From Seriola aureovittata (lineage: Eukaryota > Chordata > Actinopteri > Carangiformes > Carangidae): a DNA stretch of 64,000 nt. The stretch spans positions 25,664,160 to 25,728,159 of the forward strand of contig NC_079378.1 in the NCBI RefSeq assembly GCF_021018895.1. Direction: 5' to 3'. Within the stretch, counting starts at the first letter, position 1; every line of letters starts with the position of its first letter. The position numbers and the translations under genes were made by a program. The notes under the pieces are model-generated. The model was given only the letters and a program-made list of their open reading frames with translations. It was not told where the DNA came from and made no database searches. Below, one piece after another: positions 25,801-38,500 of this stretch.

Positions 25801-26807
25801 AATGACTCTCATTTACCATTGACAGGCCTTGGGAAAGTTAAACTAATTATGACAGCACACAGATGCTGAATAGCCCTTGATGAAGTTAATCACTAGCAAT
25901 CCAACAAACAGGTGGTGAATGATTTCTGTTACCTCCCCTAGAATTATGGGATGTTGGGATTTTTCTAGCGCACCACGATCCTGGGAAATGTCATGAATGT
26001 GTGTGAATATGAACAACACAGAAAACAGAAAAGCTAGCGTTGTGACCTCTAATGTGGCGAGACAAACAGAGAGATTTTCCATTGAGCTGGATGAGCTCAC
26101 ATGAAACGCTGCTTCGTGAAATGCAGAAATGAGCTTCATTCCACTGTAGTGGGAACAGGTGTTAAAACAAAAGCTAAAAAAATATCAAAATGTTGCTTCA
26201 CCCTCTTCAATTCAGTCTCTCAGTGGCTGTCAGTGCTGCAGACGTAATACGTTCCTCTTCCATATTAACCTTCAGACTTACACAGACTTAGACAGAGTAA
26301 GAAAATGTTTCCATGTAAATATGTTAAAGTAATAATTATATTGTCAATCTACTGATGTCTTATCAAATATGAGTCATTACAGGTAATCTTCTGATCTTAA
26401 ACAACAAAGACTCGTTGTTCACATCCACATCACAACACTTTCAACACCTTCTTAAAACCAATAGTGGCATTTCAAGGAGAGCTGCGTCAGGAGGAGAGCA
26501 TAACTTAAATTAATGAGCTCTCCGATACATAAAACATCTCTTTCTCCAACTCCCACATCACTGCAGATCGCTGTTAACAGGCGGAGATAAATGTGTAAGC
26601 ATAAAGATAATAGGCTTGGCTGAATGTCATTAAGTTGTGTAAAGCTCTAGTGCCTCACTAGGGCCAAAGAAAATACTCCACACTGAATGGATGCATGATT
26701 AGCTATTAAATATCTGTCTTTTTTTTTCAATCACATGTGCTAATTTGAATATTTTTACAAAATTAAATTAATAAGCTGGTTTGTTGGGAATGAATGAGGA
26801 GCAGCTG

Positions 26808-26839
<32 letters not shown>

Positions 26840-29800
26840 TTTGTATATATATTTGTCAGTGTACGTAGATTCAGTCCAAGGACTTAAAGTGATTAGGTCT
26901 ATTCATGATTTCCTCCAGTATTTCTGACGTAGAATCTGACTGGGCACATCACTGTAAAAGTAAAAGCTACTTCTGATAACAGGCTTTACATGTGGAAATT
27001 TGACTGATACGGCTTATGACAAGTTCAAGCTGTTGCCTTCTGGTTGTCTATGCAAGTTAATGTTCATAAAAACTTCTGTCATTTTGTCCCTCAGAGATTC
27101 GCAGTGAGATGATTAAAGGCCCGTAGCGTTCTCACACAGTGCTGCGTCTGACTTGTTGCAATTTGGAAATCATAAACATAGCCACTGGTTGCCGTGCATG
27201 GGCCTCTTCGTTACTCACACCACACACACCACACACACTTCATCAATTCACAGAAACATCATGTTTGAATTCTAATGAAAGGGAACACTGTTTTTATTTC
27301 ATTTATATTCATTATTAATTAACATGTTTCATTTACCCATTTATGATGTGAGACAGACTCTATCCCACAAGACGAGCCGCCATTCAATCAAAGGACAAAT
27401 GAATATGTGACGTCTATGGAGTTGCAAAACATTTGACCTGTTTGCCTTTAGGATGTTGAAGAAACCCAAATAAATGTAGATATAAGGAAACCATGCAAAC
27501 TCCACTAAGAACAACTGAGTCACTGCGACATTCTCAGAAACATAAGTGAAGGCTGGAGGACAAACTAAATGAAAGTGCCTCATGAAAAGCTTGGGAGAGA
27601 TTTAGGGTTTGTCCGATTTATTTTTCTTGTTGTTTTTGCAGTTAAAGTTTCACATGAGGAGCCGAGAGGTTTGGATCAGACTTTTAATCATCTTCCTGTT
27701 TTCTTTTCTCTCTCCCTAAATGACCTCTTCTTATTAATGTAAAAAAATAAAAGGATCAAAGACTTTTCATTTTCATTCATTTACAAAGCAACATTATTTG
27801 TCATAAAAATGGACTTAGTGCCTACAGTCCTATGATTATTTTTTACCTAATCAGTAGGTAATTATTTTTTGCCATTGTCATTTAAATGGTTGGCTGTGTA
27901 TTTGATGCTAATGTTTTCACCACCTTGACCCTGGATGATCATATGATGCTAAAACTGTAGTCTAAGGCCACGACACACTGCTTTCTGTAAAACCTACGAG
28001 GTCTTTAATCCACCTGCCTGCACATTTTCTTCTGACTTTGAAAGTTCGAAGCCAACATAATCTCACATGAATTCACACAACAAGAAAGAGAATTAAAACA
28101 GTTCAAGCAATGTAATGTTTTAGTAATGTAATGTTTCTACCACAGTGACAACACACAGGATGTTGTTTCAAAAAATCTTCACAGTGCCTGAACACTTCAG
28201 TTGCACTGCACATTTAAAAAAACGTAATCAGCTATTAGAAAAGAGTGTTTCATGAGTCACTATTGATGTCCTGTTAACTCTCCAGTGTGAAATCCTGAAT
28301 AACAAAAGCAGCCTGATCTCGCACCGCAAATAGCAAGTGTAAGGAACAATGCAACATGAATGAAAAATTAAAAAATAAATTAAAAAAACAGCAGTTAAGG
28401 AACAATCAGTTGCTTGTTCTTTTGATGACCCTATAAAGTTATAATTATAATGAAAATGATTGACTGGAAGGGACATTATTCTTTACACAATAATTTGCTC
28501 ACCATACATGGGAAAAATGTCTGTGTTCCTCTGCCCGTGACAGTGGTGATAGATGAGTGTTTGTATTCCCTGCTAGGTAACAGAATGAAGCAAGTTCCCC
28601 AACAACAGCCTGTGCCACAAATGAGAAATCAAGGCGTCGTCTCAACCTAAACTTCACTCGCTGCCGTGCATGTACACACATTCAAAACATCAAACCCAAG
28701 AGAATTAAAAATTGAAATGGCCCACCTTGGAGAGTTTACAAAGAGATGAACATTTGCTGGCTAAGCAACAGCAGAGAATTCACTAATGGAGAAATTTAGT
28801 TTGCTTCAAAAATAGTGCACTGTGCACTTTTTCCTCTCCCTAGGGTTTTGAGCCATGAGTGAATTGTGCAGGTGTGTTCATGGGAAAACACTCAAAAAAA
28901 TCACACATTTACTATCAAGCACTACTTTACAGCGTTCCACTGCTGAGTGTGTGTTTACTCAAATAAGTTAATTGAACATTTAAACAATATAAAATGTATT
29001 CTGGGGGTTTCAGGTTTTACCACAAATTACTGGATTTTCACCTTTGCTTACATGAGTTTGTGAAACTCTGCAACGAGGCAATGCATCACTTCTCCTCCAC
29101 TAGATATTCAATCAGCAGATGTTTCGTTGATTGTGTAAAGTATTGTTTCCGGCACCGGTCCAGAATTGCACCACGGTTTTGGATAGGCTGGGATGTAATG
29201 ACTGAAACAGCCGAGGCGGTATGAATTCATTTTCACAGTTATTGCGTTGTTTAGTAATCACTTGGTCCTCATGAATGTGCTCATTTTCAACGTGAAACAG
29301 AAAGCTGTTTCATCAAAAGAGGATGTGGAAAGGCATTCAATCTACTGGCATTTATATGACCTCATGCTATAAAGGAATGTGTTACAATATTGTGCATTAC
29401 AATGAACTGATGATACAACGTGAGTTCTCTGTCCTGTTCATAGAAAAACTCCTAAAATGTGCAAATTCTTATTTTTACTCTATATTTAACTTTTAATCCA
29501 GCTCAGATAAATATGTACAAATACACATGACTGTACAGTGACTGCACAGTGCATGAGGTTTTATTCACCTTATTTAAAACCCATGTCCAGCATAGTGGGC
29601 GAAGTGTATCTGCATGCACTACCTTGAAGGGGACTCCTGTCCACGTCCATTACCTTGACAAATAAGTGATATACTACCACAGAGATAAAAAAGGACGGTG
29701 ACTGTAAAACTGTGGAGACACGTTGAAACACAGAAAGCGTACTCATGATGATGAAGAGAGGGCAGACGCACAATAGAGAAATAATTAGGACAAGGCCACT

Positions 29801-30096
29801 GTGCATGGATCTGTCGCTGCTTCCCACACAAGCACTCAACTGTGTCAAACAGCTTGGTCAATAATCTTCAGCAATTCCTGAGGATTAGAGTCTTATTACC
29901 GAGCACCGTCTGTCACACAGACCTCACTGCCCAAACAAGTCACTTCCTGACTGTTTATGCCCGGTTTCAACAAAGAGATGAAGAATTCACTGGAACTGAC
30001 CTCATCAGGTTGAATATGTTTTTTTATGTTTAGTTTGTATTTCTTACTAAGCTTTATTTTGCCCAGGGGTTGTTTTCATGCTGTATCTGGGCCCTA

Positions 30097-30098
<2 letters not shown>
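22891..30098. other. Non-coding stretch, no gene recognised
   Basis: Includes a GC-richer block at about 24050-24580 with a 208-codon minus-strand frame (see rejected list), an A7(AT)n array at 26811-26840 and short CA patches at about 27220-27240. Otherwise AT-rich unique sequence with no splice-bounded exon recognised. Confidence 0.5.
26811..26840. repeat. (AT)n microsatellite with A-run
   Basis: A run of A is followed by about 12 AT units, with further TATATAT just downstream. Confidence 0.95.

Positions 30099-30160
<62 letters not shown>
30099..30160. repeat. (GT)n microsatellite
   Basis: An uninterrupted GT array of about 62 bp, some 500 bp downstream (in gene direction) of the candidate gene A exon 1 donor. 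Confidence 0.98.
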
Positions 30161-30162
<2 letters not shown>

Positions 30163-30653
30163 ATGCACTTAAAGCAATCTGAAGAGGCTCTTTAAATTGT
30201 CTGACAGTCAACTGTTATGTAACTGACTGTTAAACACATTTTTAATTAGCCATACTCTACGTTCACTATAGAGCCAATTTATTTGCTGCTTGGTTCTGAT
30301 TTCAGATTTGAGTTTTCTCTGAAGTTAAAGGAGAAGACAGGAGTTTAAAATGTGTGTAGATGATTCATAGAAGTATTTTTGTGGTTTACAACTTTTAAAC
30401 CAGCAATATTGTGTCTTGTCTCTTTATATCTTTCACATTTTAAGATTTTCACATTGTAAACTTCATATCAATTTGAAAGCACTCCATTTTGTTCATAGGG
30501 CTACATGCACATTTGTAGCTGAGAGAGTCGTGAACCTGGTGTCATAGCCAGCACTCAGCTCTACCTTCGCCTTGTATAGTTTGACAAAAGGAAGTAAACG
30601 GAACAATCCCCCCAAAGTACGTGTAAGACCCAAGTTCTTACCTTGTCCATGCA

Positions 30654-30729
30654 TTTCGGTCACGGCAGCAGCAGCAAGAACCAAAACCGTGAAGAGGCTC
30701 TTTAATGGACAGTCTTGTCTTCTACACAT
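30654..30729 (-). CDS. Candidate exon 1 (gene A): signal peptide of a secreted or membrane protein (partial)
   Basis: On the minus strand, ATG at 30729-30727 has G at position -3 and starts MCRRQDCPLKSLFTVLVLAA followed by AAVTEMHGQ. This is a basic n-region, a hydrophobic core (about residues 11-23) and a polar c-region, as expected for an ER signal peptide. The frame meets CAAG|GTAAGAA, a near-perfect donor, leaving a phase-1 intron. Phase-1 introns right after the signal peptide are typical of Ig-superfamily and other modular extracellular proteins. The region just upstream is CpG-rich and looks like a promoter. No second exon was recognised in the 30 kb to the left, so intron 1 would be very long, as in neuronal adhesion genes. 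That class is inference; I cannot name the gene. The open frame continues past the donor to 30493, but I regard that part as intron. Confidence 0.5.
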
Positions 30730-30734
30730 GTCTA

Positions 30735-31080
30735 CTAAAGTCGAGGTCGCTCTTCGCGCAGCTACACAACACGTCCTTGTGTTGAAATATAAGAATACTT
30801 CCAGGGCTTAAAAAAGGGGGAAAACAAGCAAAGCGAGAATTTTAACGTCTGCAAAATACAAACAGAGCCTTGCGGGTTGCCGTCGCACTTCCTTTGTAAT
30901 TCGCGGGGGTGAAAACAGTCGAGAATAATCAAGTGAAAGACGGAGGTCCCTGTTTAATTTGGACGCTCGGTAAACGGATTCGTGGCTGTGTGAGCTGTCG
31001 CCACATGGAGAGAAGAAGCAGCCGAGGCTTCAGCACCGCGGACAGCTCCTAGCGTCAGCCGAGGGAACAGCCTCCTCAAA
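30735..31080 (-). promoter_or_regulatory. CpG-island-like promoter / 5' UTR region of gene A
   Basis: CpG dinucleotides are frequent here (for example CGAGGTCGCTCTTCGCGCAG, TGCCGTCGC, TTCGCGGGGG, CACCGCGGACAG), roughly two dozen in about 350 bp, while flanking kilobases have very few. The patch ends at the candidate signal-peptide ATG on the minus strand. The combination of CpG richness, a Kozak-type ATG and a donor supports a transcription start here. No clear TATA box was seen, as expected for a CpG promoter. Confidence 0.5.
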
Positions 31081-32260
31081 GTTAGTTCAACCTGTTCAGA
31101 CCCTGTGGCTGCTCCCTGCATCTCCTTTACATCTCAGTGACATCCTTCCTTCACTCATCTTTTCATTTCATATTCATCAACAGTGACCACATTCAAATGT
31201 ACAGAAGAGGATATTTTTTAGGAATACCACTCTACTTCTGCTGTTAGGTTAAAGAAAAGACCCAGATGCTGCTGGTTTTTATCATATTATTTAATCCTTT
31301 GTTTAAACTGGTAGACTCCCGGGGATCATAATCTCCCTTTTCTATTATTTATCCTTTTTTTATATGAGATCTTTGCACAGACCACAGTATGAGAATGGAC
31401 TAAAACTTCAAACAAAAAATAAAAAAAGCTACATATTAAGAAATAATAATGACCAGTAAAATGAGATGTGATTGAGTGCAATATTTCAAAATATGCAGAA
31501 GAAATTATCAATTTTAATTTCTATTCCTGAATAGTATAGTATCAGATTAATTTAAAATGTCCCAACCAAACATTAAATGACTGTATTTAGATGATGAAGT
31601 AGACATAGCTTTATTGGCACGACAGTTTTCGCAGTACAGCTTAATAGATAAATGATTTATTGTTTCCCCAAGAAGACCACCCTACGTTCCACATGTGATA
31701 AAGCACAGTGATCTATGATACATGGAGTTAAGAGGCTTTCAGGTATACAGTACATGTTTACGCTCTCACCATAAAAAACAGAATGGTGGATTGAACAATG
31801 GCCTTCTGTACAGATATCCAGGTTTGGTCTTCAGTATGCCGGTGACGTGTTCCACATGGATTAAAAGTGAGTGTTATCTATCTGCTTTTGTTCACACCAC
31901 CATTACATTGCATTGCTTTTAATGACCAACGCTACTTTGAAAAAAACACACACCATTTTTTTGCCCACAGGACTCACAACTGCAGCTGAGTTTTTTTTTT
32001 TTTTAATCCCACTCCCAGTCAAGCTCAGACCTGTGCATGACGAGCTTTGAGGTGAAACGCTCCTCAGGTGCTGGAAATAATCATGACATGAGTCTCTGAG
32101 TCTCCTAGGTCAACTCCTTTGTCCTTTTTTCCAGATTCAGTTTATGTCTCAGGGCTGTATCTATCTGCCAGCGATGTATATCTGCCCAGTGCTTGAAGGA
32201 GAACTTTAATGAATAAAGTAGTGGTTGCTAAATGGATTACTGAGGGTAAGGCAGTAAAAG
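31081..32260. other. Non-coding stretch upstream of gene A
   Basis: AT-rich sequence without recognised genes; a T14 run lies near 31991-32004. 'GACATAGCTTTATTGGCACG' at about 31602 resembles the 'CTTTATTG' start words of some fish retroelement tails read on the other strand, but no body is evident. Confidence 0.4.
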
Positions 32261-32264
32261 TAAA

Positions 32265-32690
32265 ATCATACAGAACGTAACAATGACACATACTCTTCAG
32301 AAAAATCTGCATTCGGTTTCCTGTGGAGGCACAAGACAAGTCAACGACCAAGGTCAGTGGAGAGAAGCACAATACATACATGGCCAACAACACACACATA
32401 CACATATACATATACATATACAAATACACATAACCACACACAGGTGAATGGTATGTGTGAGGAGGGAACTACGGGGGGGAGTTAAGAGTCCTCTGGGAAA
32501 AAGCTGTTTGTGAGGCATTTAGTGTTTGCAGGTAGTGACCTGCAGAGGTGACAAGCAGCATGGAGGGGTCCGAGATGATCTTTACAGTCCGTTGAGTATG
32601 TCTGGTTTCAGCTGAGGGGAATGAGTTGCCTTGTTGACAATCATCCATGACGATGCATGCGATGACGTGTTCAGTGTTCATTTTTCACTT
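32265..32690. repeat. Degraded copy of a fish dispersed repeat (probable retroelement fragment)
   Basis: A CA/TA-rich patch (ACACACATACACATATACAT, about 32391-32450) is followed by 'GAGTCCTCTGGGAAAAAGCTGTTTGTGAGGC' and 'GGTCCGAGATGATCTTTACAGTCCG'. The order 'CA-rich tract, then GGGAA(G)AAGCTGTTT, then a segment about GATGATCTT..' matches a family of fish repeats I remember, now diverged. Class (LINE 3' region or other) is uncertain. Frames across it are not genes. Confidence 0.35.
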
Positions 32691-35459
32691 CAAGTTATTG
32701 CTGATGTGTGTTCAGTTTGTCTGGGATTCGACGTGCATCACAACTCAACACAGAGAAACTGAAGCATGAGCAAGACACTCAACTGCTACAAGTTTTAAGA
32801 GTTGTTATATGACCTTTGACCTCCCTGCGGAGTCTGAGTAAATGAAAAGGTGATTTCTTCTGCAAGATCAATAAAGTCCCATCATTACATTATTGTTCTT
32901 GTAACAGGAATTAATCAGACTGTGCTTTTACTTTATTAACAATCTCATCATCCAGTCTTATTCAGAAATAACTAATCTGATAAGTTTGGAGAAATATGCT
33001 TTCCCCTTATGACACCAAAATCATCAAAAAGTATTAGTAGATAGTATCTACTGCGCTTATCATTACACCCCCTTTAGTTATCTAGGTCATATTAGTCTGT
33101 ATCAAAAGAGGCTTAATATAGCCAGTAACATAATTGCTATGTGCCCATATTCTGTTCAGCCACTCAGTAATTTCCACATAAGTAAGAAATGAGTAACACG
33201 ACATACCACAGGGTGGATCTCTGTGCTGCTGTATTGCACTCTGCAGTACTCTGACCATGAAGACGCAGCAGGTTGACGTGTATTCACAGGCAGTCTGTTT
33301 GGCAAGACAGCATCAAAATAAAAGTAATTAGAAGACAAGACGAGAGATGGGGATGTGCGTGAGGAACAGAGACGCTGGAAGAGAACCAGAGTCAGACTTT
33401 AAAAAGTATAAGTAAGCAGATTGTTTCGAAACAAGACCACTCACTCTGAAAAGAAGATGTGCACAATGGCAGCAGTGAAATGTTCACACCTGCTCTTTGA
33501 GATCCACACAAAAGCCATGTGTGATTTGTTATCATCAGTTGATGGATGAATCACACACTCTTCTGTCACCCCTCTGGCCTTTAAGACTCAACTGCCCTGG
33601 ATTAACAGGGAATTTATTTCAGGAATATATTGTGTGTCAGTGTCATCGCACACAGACTCATTTTGTTCTCTCCTTTATTCGCTCTGTCTCATTTTCTCTT
33701 TTTTATGTTGACTCTCTTTTCAGGTTCTATTTGACTTTGTCTCACTTTGCCTCTCTCTGTCTCCTCTATCACTGCACCAATGTCTCTGTTTTTCTTCTAA
33801 ATTTATCTCTCTGTCCCCCCCCCACCACACACACACCCAAGCGTGGGACACTCTCCTTGCATCAGTCCTGTGCTCCCTCTGGCCGGACTGAGAAAAGGCT
33901 CTAATAGTGCAACTTTCCCTTTAGTGAAGCTCGGTGGAGCCATAAAGCAGCCCCGAGGTCTAGTTGGCAGCCAGATGGTTGCAGCCGAGCTTTCATTCTG
34001 CTAATGGGTAAGGGGGTGTGGGGGTGGAGGGGCAGAGCAGTTAATGAAAATCAGACTCTTGAAATGAAATGACCAATGTCCCAAGGTAATGAGGCACACA
34101 TCAGCAGCAAGCCTTTACAAGCATTAAGGTAATGTTAGATGGCAGGATTATGTAAAAACATCTTATGATGACTGTTCATTAGATAGCTAAGGACTGACTG
34201 ATTATTACACGGCATGTTCGGCTAACAAACGCACTCCTACTGACTCAGAGCGCTGTCTCTGATATTTAGATTGACTGGCTTGGCTAAGTGCTTCATCCAA
34301 GCAAGGCTGTGTGCCAAATGCTATCAATGAGTCTCCACCCACGCAGCATTATAACCTACAAATTACAGCCCGTATTACAGTCACAGACAACAACTATATC
34401 ACAGTTACAGGACTCACAAATGCACGCAAGGCTAATCATCGCGAATTACATTCACAGTGCAGAACCATGACCCCTTTCAGCCAACAATCGCAATTAGAGT
34501 AGTGTCCTGAAATGTGTGCAGCATTCACTGTTATTTACTGCTGTTTGTCTGGCTGCACCAATCAGTCCTCAGCTGTTAGAGGGGAGGGAACTGTGAGACA
34601 TTTAGGGTTTGAAACTGAGGGCTGATATCAGTGTTTGCAGTAGAAATGAATATATTCCCAAATCAACGCACAACAGCAAATTTCCTTATCTGATGCAATT
34701 CAATCCTTAGTTGATCATTCCAGTACGTTGTTTTCAACTTTTTTATTCGAAAGTTTTAATGCCGTTTGAACTTTTTTTTTTTCTTTTTTAAGAGTTTAAG
34801 AAAAATATTCATGATTACCACAGAAGTGCAACAGACAGTCTTAATTATTTAAGTATAGTAAACACTCAGAGACGCTTGATCACAGAGAACAGACCAGCTC
34901 GTGTTATTGTGTATTTTCTCTGCTGAAGATTGTCAGGGACGTGGATCTCTAATAGCATTGATTTCCTCCGAGACTTTCTTTTTGTGATTGCTCGAGCGTA
35001 GATTTGGTTTTTTTTTTTAAAGCAATTTTCTTCAGCAAAACACCATTCTGGGAAACAGATTACAAATTTTTCACAATAGTCAAATTATTGTTGTCATGTG
35101 TTTTCACATGAACGCATGCTGGCATTGTTTTTTTTTTTATGTCAGTATTATTTAGTCACATAAATAGTGAATGTTTTGAAAGTTCATGTTAGTGTTTCAG
35201 ATTTTGTGTTTCAAACCTTGTCAAATTTTATCACTAAAAGATAAGAAAACAAAAAAAACCTGTTTGTTTCTTTCTGATTGTCTGTTTTTATTTTATTTTG
35301 AGTTTTCCTAACGTACATGCATATGATGCACCTCCCCTTATATGCATTCATTTGTTACATGGCTAAATGTGTGAATACATGTGAATAGAGAAAACAGAGT
35401 CTTCCACATTCCTGATGAGGAGAGGACTACAGTCATCTCTTTGTACAACACTGATTTAT
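32691..35459. other. Non-coding stretch, no gene recognised
   Basis: Unique AT-rich sequence. A pyrimidine-rich patch at about 33660-33830 supports a 135-codon plus-strand frame with no domain. Poly-T/A runs lie at about 34770, 35009 and 35129. No coding exon was recognised. Confidence 0.45.
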
Positions 35460-35544
35460 ATTCTTTTTGTTTTTATTGTAATTTTTTATCATTTATTCTA
35501 TGTAATGTCTTGTCTTTTGTTTGGACCCTGAATCTGTAATACAG

Positions 35545-35586
<42 letters not shown>
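35460..35586 (+). mobile_element. Probable 3' tail of a non-LTR retroelement ending in (GATT)n
   Basis: A T-rich body ends 'GTCTTTTGTTTGGACCCTGAATCTGTAATACAGTTTTGATTGATTG...' followed by nine or so perfect GATT units (about 35549-35585). Fish LINE/SINE 3' ends of the type '..GGACCCTGAATCTGTAATAAAGTTTTGATTGATTGA..' have this layout, a polyadenylation-like motif then a short tandem tail. No reverse-transcriptase coding is present, so it is a 5'-truncated fragment at best. The 5' limit is arbitrary. Confidence 0.45.
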
Positions 35587-35587
<1 letters not shown>

Positions 35588-38500
35588 ATTAAAACAGAGT
35601 TGACACACTCTGTTTTCTCTTATGCTTCTTATTTCCGTTGGAGTTGACATTTCGTCACAGTTTTTACATATTCAATAGATAAAACTGGTAAATGATGATG
35701 ATGTCTATTGAGGAGACCAAACTGATTCCTTTCTGCTCAGAGCCTTAAGATGCTGTTTCAGCTTCTGTGTGAGATCACAGTACTGCATAAAGTCTGCATT
35801 TTTAAAGATGTAAATATTTCAAAACAAATTAAACAAAACTACCTTAAAAAAGGAAAGATTATTGGCGTCATCACATGTGAAAAACAATGTTATTTAAAAG
35901 TATGAATTAGAGTGTTTTATCATCAGATGAGCAATGAATTATACCATGAATATATTGTTTCTGTGTGTTGTCTTTAATGTATTTTTTTTCGCCTCTATCC
36001 ACTCACCCTGATCGTTGCCTGTGCAATGACCCAATTTCCCTATAAATATCCCATTTCTCCTGAACCTGCCCATGCTAAGCATAAATAGTTCAGTGTAGTT
36101 TGCAGCTTTGTACTGTCGTCCTTCTCTCCCACCGCCTCCCCTTTGTTTGGAGCTTCCTCCTGGCAGAGCCCGGTTAATTGCAAATTCCTCATTACCATGT
36201 ATTGGAAAAGAACTCCCTCTGAGCAAGTCCACTGAGCAGGAGACAGTTTTTCAAAGCTTTCTGTGCAAATCCATTCTCTACAGGAGAAAAGAGAAGGGGT
36301 GGGGTGGGGTATATCAAGCTCCACCTGACCTTTGGCCTCAAATTATGAATTTCACAAACTGCTTCATGGATTTGTAACAGTTGGGTACGGAGCATTGGGA
36401 GAGGCTGTGGGAGGAAACATTTCTCTTAGCTGTCCATTTTCTTGTTTCCACAGCAAACCGCACGTTAGCGGTGTAGATGGCTGTTGTGCTCACTCCAGCT
36501 CAGTGTGAGCTCCAGCAGTGGGAATAGAGTGGATGTGACCCCAAAGACTGAGCAGCATCTGTTAACCCCCTGATCATTGCCTCTATCTGACGGCTAGGCT
36601 GGAGCAGCGTCTGCCCAGTCATGCGGGGCCTTGCCAATAGATTCAGCAGACTATGGTAATGAGCCTGAAAGGATTCCCAAGCTCAGTGCTGTCACTTTGA
36701 TGACTCCAAAATTAACACTGGGCCAGAAATTCTCAACACCTGCTGTATTAACATTCAAGATAGAAGGAATATGTCTTCAGAAATACAGGTACAAGAAAAT
36801 TAATGTAACCCCTCTTGTCAAGTGTAATTAGAACCATAGTGGCACAGATATGGTGCAGTGGATGTTTTGAAAGGGTGAAGGGAGAAATTACTGCTGCAGG
36901 GAGAAACTCTACTCTGCCTTGAAAAAACAGCAGCTTCTGTGTGCAGAAGCAAATTTGAACATATAGTTTCTGTCCATAATAAAATGCTTGGCTGCATGGG
37001 TTCATACGGAAAAGACTAAACCGTGCATTTAAACAGCAACACACACACACAAAGGCAAACACGCGCCGCCATGCCAGATTCTATGGCAGGAACACACACT
37101 TTCATGGAGTGTGTGACATGTTGTCCCTTATTTTTACATCAACATGTCTGTTCAGCATTTCTCCTCCTCCTCTCACTGTGTGCCCCTCCCTCGCCTTGAC
37201 CTTCTCTTTTCATTAGTCAGAGTGTGTCTCATGCCTCTGAGCATGCTGATAGTGCACTGCTTCAAGGCTGCATTTATCAAGATGATAAAGCATTCTCAGA
37301 CAACAGCCAAGTATCTCAAGGCTAGTGGCTGCGATACCTGACAAGTGACAACAAGTCACACAAACAGCTCCACCTCTATCCTCCAATACCCCCCCCACCC
37401 CACCCACCCCACCCCCACTTGCATCGCCCATACACCGCGTCTAGTTGGTCACAGGTTGTTGCCTTATGTCACACAAGCCCCTAATGAGAAGTTAAGTGCA
37501 GATAAAGGCGGGTGACTGCACAAGACAACAGATCTGCCCCCACCTTTGCATTCACAAACACACACACACTTTCTTTGAGCAGTGTTTGTGTGTGTAGGGA
37601 TTGCTCTGTGTGTCTGGGTTCAGCAACATCCTGTTAGAGCATGGAGGCTCTGAGTCACAGAAATCCAAGTCTTGCCACTTTGGCTTCAGCTTTCATCTTT
37701 TCTGGCTGCTCACCTCACTTTCCTCAATTCAGTGGCAGTTTTCCACTTTCAGCTGTTGAAGTGGTGCCTGCCCTGAGTGAACAGTGTCTCCAGCCGGCAA
37801 TCACTGCTCAAACTCTCACAAACTTGACGGCTGAGATGATGGGAAGTTATGTGATTCTCATCAAAAATTACTAGCAATTATTCTAACAGGAGGCAATTTA
37901 TAGCGCATTTTTATAAATATAATCAAACCTTTTTTCATCTGAGACACTGTGCAAACCAACAGCAACGTTGCTGCCTCACTGCAACATTAATCCAAAGCAT
38001 ATATTTAAAATGTGTTTTGTGAACGCAGCAGAGAAGTCTGTGTGAAACAAATATGTTGAAGTGTTGGACATCTTTCTTCTAAACAATCTAGATACCAGAG
38101 CAAAGATTGTTACTCTGAAGAACCACTTTGGAAATGTTATAATGATAACTATATACAGTGATTGCTGTAAAAGACAATAGCTTGAAATTGGACATCTTGA
38201 CAAAATATTAGTTTTATAATATTATAAATGGCTGAGTGTGCAGTGTATCTTGGTGTAGAGGCAGAGTAGTGCACACTGCTGAGGGCTCTGGTGATGTCTG
38301 GGTAATAGACGACCTCTTTGAAGTGGCTCTGAAATACCAAATGTCAAGGAGGATGGATGGTCAGTCTGTTACTTTTTTTCAGGTTAACAAACCATTTAAA
38401 AAATGTGCAGCTGTTGACAAATTATTTTATACATTATCTATATTTTTTGTGTGTGTTTTTTTAAAGCATGACTATATTTTAATACAGAGATCTTGTTTGT

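Noticed and set aside
33497..33904. 135-codon plus-strand open frame
   Set aside because: Arises from a pyrimidine-rich (CTCT/TTTC) tract that encodes Ser/Leu/Phe; no signal of coding selection.
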